Part shown: positions 15,292-17,940 of the stretch, piece by piece | Layout of the letters: each line of letters starts with the position of its first letter | Numbering within the stretch: the first letter of the stretch is position 1 | Assembly: GCA_964636665.1 (NCBI GenBank) | Contig: CAZWVT010000042.1 | Coordinates: 1-17,940 of the forward strand | Source: JAAYLC01 sp964636665 | GTDB taxonomy: Bacteria; Bacteroidota; Bacteroidia; Flavobacteriales; Flavobacteriaceae | Reading direction: 5' to 3' | DNA: 17,940 nucleotides | The notes under the pieces: generated by a model | The model's database searches: none | What the model was told of the DNA's origin: nothing | What the model saw: only the letters and a program-made list of their open reading frames with translations | Made by a program: the position numbers and the translations under genes

Positions 15292-17127
15292 ATGTGTGGA
15301 TTCCTAATAGAATATTCACCTGAAAACAAAAAAGGAATACCCAAGTCCGATTTTATAAACCTGTTGAATGACTCCAAAACCCGAGGACCTGATTTTCAGG
15401 GTTATTTTTCCAATGATTTGAATCTACAAATGGGCTTCAATCGACTCGCCATTTTGGAACTATCAGAAGCGGGAGAGCAGCCAATGAAAAGTCATAACGG
15501 TCGGTATGTCATCGTTTTCAACGGAGAAATATACAATCATCTTGAATTGCGGAAACGTCTGGATTTTTCCAATTTCAATGGATCAAGTGATACCGAAACC
15601 ATTACTGCTTGTTTGGTCGAATGGGGCGTAATAAAAACAGTCAATGAACTTAATGGCATGTTCTCAATTGTGATTTATGATACATTGGAAAAAGAATTGT
15701 ATCTCATACGTGATTTTGCCGGAATAAAACCTTTGTTTTTTGGTTGGGATGGCTCGACTTTGGTAGCTGCCAGTCAATACGATCAAATTGTATCACACAC
15801 TGCTTATGCTTCAAAGTCCATAGATTCCCAAGTACTTAAACTGTATCTGGAACAGCATTATATGCCTGCACCTTTTGGCTTGTATAAAGATACCTTTCAA
15901 GTATCTCCGGGGGAAATTGTAGTATTAAAAAAAGATAGCACCCTGAAAAGAATTAAATATTGGGAGCTGCCAACATCCGTAGATTTTTCCATTACAGATA
16001 GAAATGAAGCGGAACGTTACGTGGAAACTGCACTTTCAAAATCTGTTCAATCACAATTGCTTTGCGATGTACCTTTGGGAGCTTTCTTATCAGGTGGTGT
16101 CGATTCCAGTTTGGTGGTATCTTTTATGAAAGATCATCACGACAAGCCTCGAGTATTTACCATCGGTTCCGACAGTAAGACTCATGACGAATCTGAAAGA
16201 GCTAGACAATTTGCCGAAGCGATGAAAGTGCAACAAGAAATATGGCATTTGTCGGCATCAGAGGTTGTGGGTTATTGGGACGAAGCTATGACGGCATTGC
16301 ATGAACCTTTAGCCGATTTCAGTATTTTACCTACTTATTTAGTATGCAAACTCGCAAAGAAAAAAGTTACGGTTGCTCTAAGTGGAGATGGAGGTGATGA
16401 ATTGTTTTTCGGTTATGAACGTTTTTGGAGTATAGGAAAAAACATAACCTTTCAACATTACCCGAACCTATTAAAAAAAGCCATTTATGGTTTTGATAAA
16501 TATACCACGGGAAATAAACGAGTGAACAGTGTATTGTTGTCTCCCGGTCAAAGTAAGTCGCAACAGAGCCTCCATTCCCGTTTTAAAAGAAAATGGTTGG
16601 AAAAGGTGGCTCCAAATCTTAATCAAACTTCTTTGCCGGAAGAATATACCGTTTATTCGTATGACGATACAAAAGACATCCGTCAATTATTGTACAATAT
16701 GCGCAAGGCTGAATTTTATGGAATGATGCAAAAAACCTTGCGAAAGGTCGATCTTGCGAGTATGCAAAATAGTTTGGAGGTAAGAGTTCCATTTCTTGAT
16801 AAGAATATGATTGAAGCGGCTTTAAAGATAGATCCGCTTTTAAGTTATGGAGGCGGTCGACAAAAACAACTATTAAAAGACTTATTGTCCAAACAAGTTC
16901 CATCGGTTTCAGAAGAAAAAGTGAAAAAAGGATTCTCGATTCCCCTTACAGGTTGGCTTCGTAAAGACCTTAAAAAAGTGGTTCGAGAACATTTATTGGA
17001 TGCTGATTTAACCGATTTTGGTATAGATAAAAAAGGAGTTGAACAAATGCTTCAAAGCCATTTTGATAGCAAAGAAGACTTAAAATGGCCTATCTTCACG
17101 CTTTATGCCTTAACACGTTTTAGATGA
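15292..17127 (+). CDS. asnB: AsnB-type glutamine-hydrolysing amidotransferase
   Basis: A 611-residue class II glutamine amidotransferase. Cys2, exposed after Met removal, is the nucleophile that frees ammonia from glutamine. The N-terminal domain has RGPD (31-34), NGEIYN (77-82) and SSDTE (98-102). The synthetase domain has the pyrophosphate loop SGGVDSS (267-273), SGDGGDE (364-370) and SLEVRVPFLD (494-503). All catalytic parts are present. The enzyme either makes asparagine from aspartate with ATP or, as in many homologues in polysaccharide loci, amidates a carboxylate on a sugar. The ATGA overlap with a glycosyltransferase favours the second role, which is inference. The usual RDxxGxKPL segment reads RDFAGIKPL (140-148). 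The start is fixed by the need for MCGF at the N-terminus. Confidence 0.92.
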   Translation: MCGFLIEYSPENKKGIPKSDFINLLNDSKTRGPDFQGYFSNDLNLQMGFNRLAILELSEAGEQPMKSHNGRYVIVFNGEIYNHLELRKRLDFSNFNGSSDTETITACLVEWGVIKTVNELNGMFSIVIYDTLEKELYLIRDFAGIKPLFFGWDGSTLVAASQYDQIVSHTAYASKSIDSQVLKLYLEQHYMPAPFGLYKDTFQVSPGEIVVLKKDSTLKRIKYWELPTSVDFSITDRNEAERYVETALSKSVQSQLLCDVPLGAFLSGGVDSSLVVSFMKDHHDKPRVFTIGSDSKTHDESERARQFAEAMKVQQEIWHLSASEVVGYWDEAMTALHEPLADFSILPTYLVCKLAKKKVTVALSGDGGDELFFGYERFWSIGKNITFQHYPNLLKKAIYGFDKYTTGNKRVNSVLLSPGQSKSQQSLHSRFKRKWLEKVAPNLNQTSLPEEYTVYSYDDTKDIRQLLYNMRKAEFYGMMQKTLRKVDLASMQNSLEVRVPFLDKNMIEAALKIDPLLSYGGGRQKQLLKDLLSKQVPSVSEEKVKKGFSIPLTGWLRKDLKKVVREHLLDADLTDFGIDKKGVEQMLQSHFDSKEDLKWPIFTLYALTRFR

Positions 17128-17940
17128 AAAAAATAAGAGTTCTATTTACAATTCCAAATTTTGATACTGCCGGTAGCGGAAAAGCTCTTTTAAATATTGC
17201 CAAAGGATTGGATGCTGAAATATTTGAAGCCCATATTATGTGTCTTCACAATCGAGGAGCGTTTTTTAAGGTGGTTGAAAGTTCAGGTCTGCCTGTACAC
17301 GTATATAATTATATAGCTGCTCCGCGACCAATAAGTAAATTGTTTAAGCAATGTTGGAAAATATCCGGAAAGTTTAAAGAAATAGCACCGGATGTTATTC
17401 ACAGTTATCATTACGCTCCGGATTATACAGAAGCTTTAGCTTCAAAAATGGCGGGAATACCTTGGGTATTTACCAAGAAAAATATGAATTGGGGCGGAAG
17501 TTCAAAAAATGCATGGAACCTCCGATCGTTTTTAGCTCGGAAAATCGCTGTTCAGAATACCGATATGATAAAGCAATTCTATCCGAAAAGCAAAAAAACC
17601 GTATTGATTCCCCGAGGCGTGAATGTTTCAAGTTTTAAAAATACCAAAAATCAAGAAGTACCAATGCAAATATTGGATTTTCCAGATGACAAACGATTTT
17701 TGATATGTGTTGCCAATCTGGTGCCGGTCAAAGGCGTGGAGATTTTGATTCATGCGTTTCATAAAATTTTAGCCAAACATCCTAAGTGGCATTTGTTAGT
17801 AGTTGGTGATGACACCAATGATTATGGAGACGAACTAAAACAGTTGGTTTCTGAACTAACAATGGACGACAAGATTACATTTACCGGAAAACAATTGGAT
17901 ATCCTTCCATTTTTGGATAAGGCTGAGGTATTTATTTTGC
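17124..17940 (+). CDS. GT4 family glycosyltransferase, 3' end outside window
   Basis: The first 272 codons of a glycosyltransferase of the GT-B fold, starting at ATG 17124 and sharing ATGA with the asnB stop. The N-terminal acceptor domain starts MKKIRVLFTI and has a Gly/Ser loop TAGSGKALLNIAKGL (15-29). The linker to the donor domain shows LIPRGVN (161-167). The donor domain begins with VANLVPVKGVEILIHAF (196-212), the typical GT4 segment with the phosphate-binding Lys, and continues to TGKQLDILPFL. The EX7E donor motif would come later, beyond the edge. Such enzymes transfer a sugar from a nucleotide-sugar donor during surface glycan assembly at the inner membrane; the sugar cannot be told. 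No signal peptide is seen. Confidence 0.88.
   Translation, partial: MKKIRVLFTIPNFDTAGSGKALLNIAKGLDAEIFEAHIMCLHNRGAFFKVVESSGLPVHVYNYIAAPRPISKLFKQCWKISGKFKEIAPDVIHSYHYAPDYTEALASKMAGIPWVFTKKNMNWGGSSKNAWNLRSFLARKIAVQNTDMIKQFYPKSKKTVLIPRGVNVSSFKNTKNQEVPMQILDFPDDKRFLICVANLVPVKGVEILIHAFHKILAKHPKWHLLVVGDDTNDYGDELKQLVSELTMDDKITFTGKQLDILPFLDKAEVFIL

Overview
This 17.9 kb window looks like chromosome of a member of the Bacteroidota, most likely a flavobacterium. DNA is AT-rich, there are no obvious Shine-Dalgarno sequences before the genes, several leaders carry -7-like boxes of the TAnnTTTG type, and secreted proteins have lipoprotein signals or a signal peptide ending in FAQQ. The ClpC, GyrA and histidine ammonia-lyase proteins also read as flavobacterial. 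This assignment is made by eye, without a database search.

Layout, left to right. Positions 1-260 hold no clear gene, only a possible short minus-strand reading frame and a weak hairpin. Then come yifB/comM (AAA+ ATPase of the Mg-chelatase-like family) and a two-domain M16 zinc protease lipoprotein, both on +. These converge on a lipoprotein with a C-terminal TlpA-type thioredoxin domain (minus), with a shared hairpin terminator between the stops. A gene-poor stretch (about 6155-6670) is built from three period-7 tandem repeats and a palindrome. Next is a lone histidine ammonia-lyase gene, hutH (+), converging on clpC (minus) over a second shared terminator. A 266-base divergent control region separates clpC from gyrA. 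gyrA is followed at once by a secreted TPR protein and a terminator.

Between that terminator and the next gene is a decayed small gene on the minus strand. It resembles a DUF2683/antitoxin-type protein, carries a one-base frameshift and an internal stop, and has no partner toxin. The window ends with an AsnB-type glutamine amidotransferase that overlaps, by ATGA, a GT4 glycosyltransferase cut by the window edge. That pair looks like the start of a surface polysaccharide locus.

Most genes are housekeeping: topology (GyrA), protein quality control (ClpC), envelope proteolysis and redox (M16, TlpA-like), natural transformation or recombination (YifB/ComM) and histidine breakdown (HutH). I see no defence system, CRISPR array, insertion sequence, tRNA or rRNA. 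The most interesting material is in the non-coding parts: the heptad repeats and palindrome at 6245-6577, the divergent clpC/gyrA control region, and the pseudogene at 14953-15146. I did not find a convincing undescribed multi-gene system.
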